From NCBI GenBank assembly GCA_028281825.1, contig JANQJC010000107.1:43705-107704 (forward strand): DNA of 64,000 bases, in the 5' to 3' direction. The notes beneath the pieces were generated by a model. It was not told where the DNA came from. It worked only from the letters and a program-made list of their open reading frames with translations, and ran no database searches. Positions 63,529-64,000 of the stretch are shown in pieces; within the stretch, counting starts at the first letter, position 1, and each line of letters begins with the position of its first letter. The position numbers were made by a program, and so were the translations under genes. The stretch comes from Flavobacteriales bacterium. GTDB lineage: Bacteria; Bacteroidota; Bacteroidia; JANQJC01.

Positions 63529-64000
63529 ACATTAGCTTTTCTGATTTCTTCAAGTTCGCTTTCATCAAACCCTAGATTTTTTAGTGCCTCAATGATGAAA
63601 TCTGTTTTTCGCTTAGAGTATTCCTCTCTCATCATACCATTTTCCTTTACCAAACTAGCTTTTAGTAATCCATATGCTTTTACCAGTTCTGCATCGTTCA
63701 GCAATGCGTCCCTAAACAGTAGGTGATTTTTCAACCCTAAGCTATCAGAATAGCATACATACAAATGGTGCTCCATCCATTTCACCTTTTCCTCAGTAAT
63801 TGTTAAGTATCCCGAATTTTGTTTAAAAGCGAATCTGCCCTTTATACCAAGCTCACCTTGATAGGTGTATCCAAGGTTTTCCAGTTCTTTAGTTATTTCC
63901 GGAAGTACTCTTTTATCATCAATAATGATATCAATATCAAGAATAGGTTTCGCAATTAAACCAGGTACAGCAGTACTCCCCACATGTTGAATATCTACAT
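63525..64000 (-). CDS. GrpB/UPF0157-family protein (partial, N-terminus off window)
   Basis: The frame is open to the right edge, adding DIQHVGSTAVPGLIAKPILDIDI upstream of the ORF-track Met. That is the nucleotidyltransferase-like GrpB motif (HVGSTAVPGL.AKPIIDI). The body EENGY-type helices and LLFRDALLNDAELVKAYGLLKASL support the family; GrpB proteins resemble nucleotidyltransferases and have no firm function. The stop overlaps the metX stop (63525-63528). The start is outside the window. Confidence 0.9.
   Translation of the reverse strand, partial: VDIQHVGSTAVPGLIAKPILDIDIIIDDKRVLPEITKELENLGYTYQGELGIKGRFAFKQNSGYLTITEEKVKWMEHHLYVCYSDSLGLKNHLLFRDALLNDAELVKAYGLLKASLVKENGMMREEYSKRKTDFIIEALKNLGFDESELEEIRKANV

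Overview
The window looks like a chromosomal segment of a Bacteroidota (Cytophaga-Flavobacterium-type) bacterium. The evidence is the type IX secretion system (T9SS) content (a PorP/SprF-like protein, the PorX regulator, and exported proteins with type A and type B sorting domains), a SprB-repeat protein, an OmpP1/FadL-like barrel, an archaeal/eukaryotic-type prolyl-tRNA synthetase, and promoters of the Bacteroidota form TTTG-N19-TAnnTTTG. Shine-Dalgarno sites are weak and base composition is AT-rich. I see no phage, IS element, CRISPR array or rRNA operon. The one tRNA is tRNA-Glu(TTC).

Layout. 0-6.4 kb: the start of a DUF4369-type lipid/thiol-family protein, a GNAT acetyltransferase, a hotdog thioesterase, a frameshifted DUF167 remnant, the PorP/SprF protein, an OmpP1-like barrel and a large W/Y/N/S-rich lipoprotein. 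6.4-8.9 kb: proS, a conserved unknown and tRNA-Glu. 8.9-18.8 kb: a giant secreted protein with YadA-head-like repeats and a tail-collar domain, a 501-aa unknown, a TonB-dependent receptor, a regulatory-domain protein, a HEAT protein and YggS. 19-21 kb: a GT8-like protein coupled to a 50-aa membrane protein, and a lipoprotein. 21.1-27.5 kb (minus): a tightly overlapping operon prmC - outer-membrane protein - ligA - DUF6913-like - dapA - M48 protease. 27.5-31 kb (plus): rlmD, a TPMT-like methyltransferase and a TPR/TM protein. 31-34.8 kb: an overlapping arginine operon, ADI-like - CtlX-like - arginine decarboxylase. 35-46.8 kb: surface and secreted proteins (GLPGLI-like lipoprotein, SprB-repeat adhesin, DUF5723, M43 protease), a lone SiaC/DUF1987 protein, an HTTM protein, punA and lpxK. 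46.8-47.6 kb is a gene-free stretch with a possible minus-strand small RNA. 47.6-53.2 kb: an SGNH hydrolase, an HD phosphohydrolase, porX-tsaE and a small secreted protein. 53.2-59.8 kb: an alanine-dehydrogenase-like gene broken by one in-frame TAG, a small membrane protein, a cluster of dispersed intergenic repeats, and pyruvate carboxylase. 59.8-64 kb: metZ, OsmC, an NTF2-like protein and a MarR regulator sharing near-identical operators, metX, and the end of a GrpB-family gene.

How the genes work together. metX and metZ supply homoserine O-acetylation and direct sulfhydrylation for methionine. The arginine operon can send arginine to citrulline, ornithine and agmatine. porX, the PorP/SprF protein and the CTD-bearing proteins belong to the T9SS world. 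Several genes have a -7 box only 4-9 nt before the ATG, so leaderless mRNAs are likely. No single locus looks like a wholly new defence or biosynthetic system. The best leads are the paired MarR operators, the amber-interrupted dehydrogenase between inverted repeats, the arginine operon, the GT8-like/50-aa gene pair and the possible small RNA at 47 kb.
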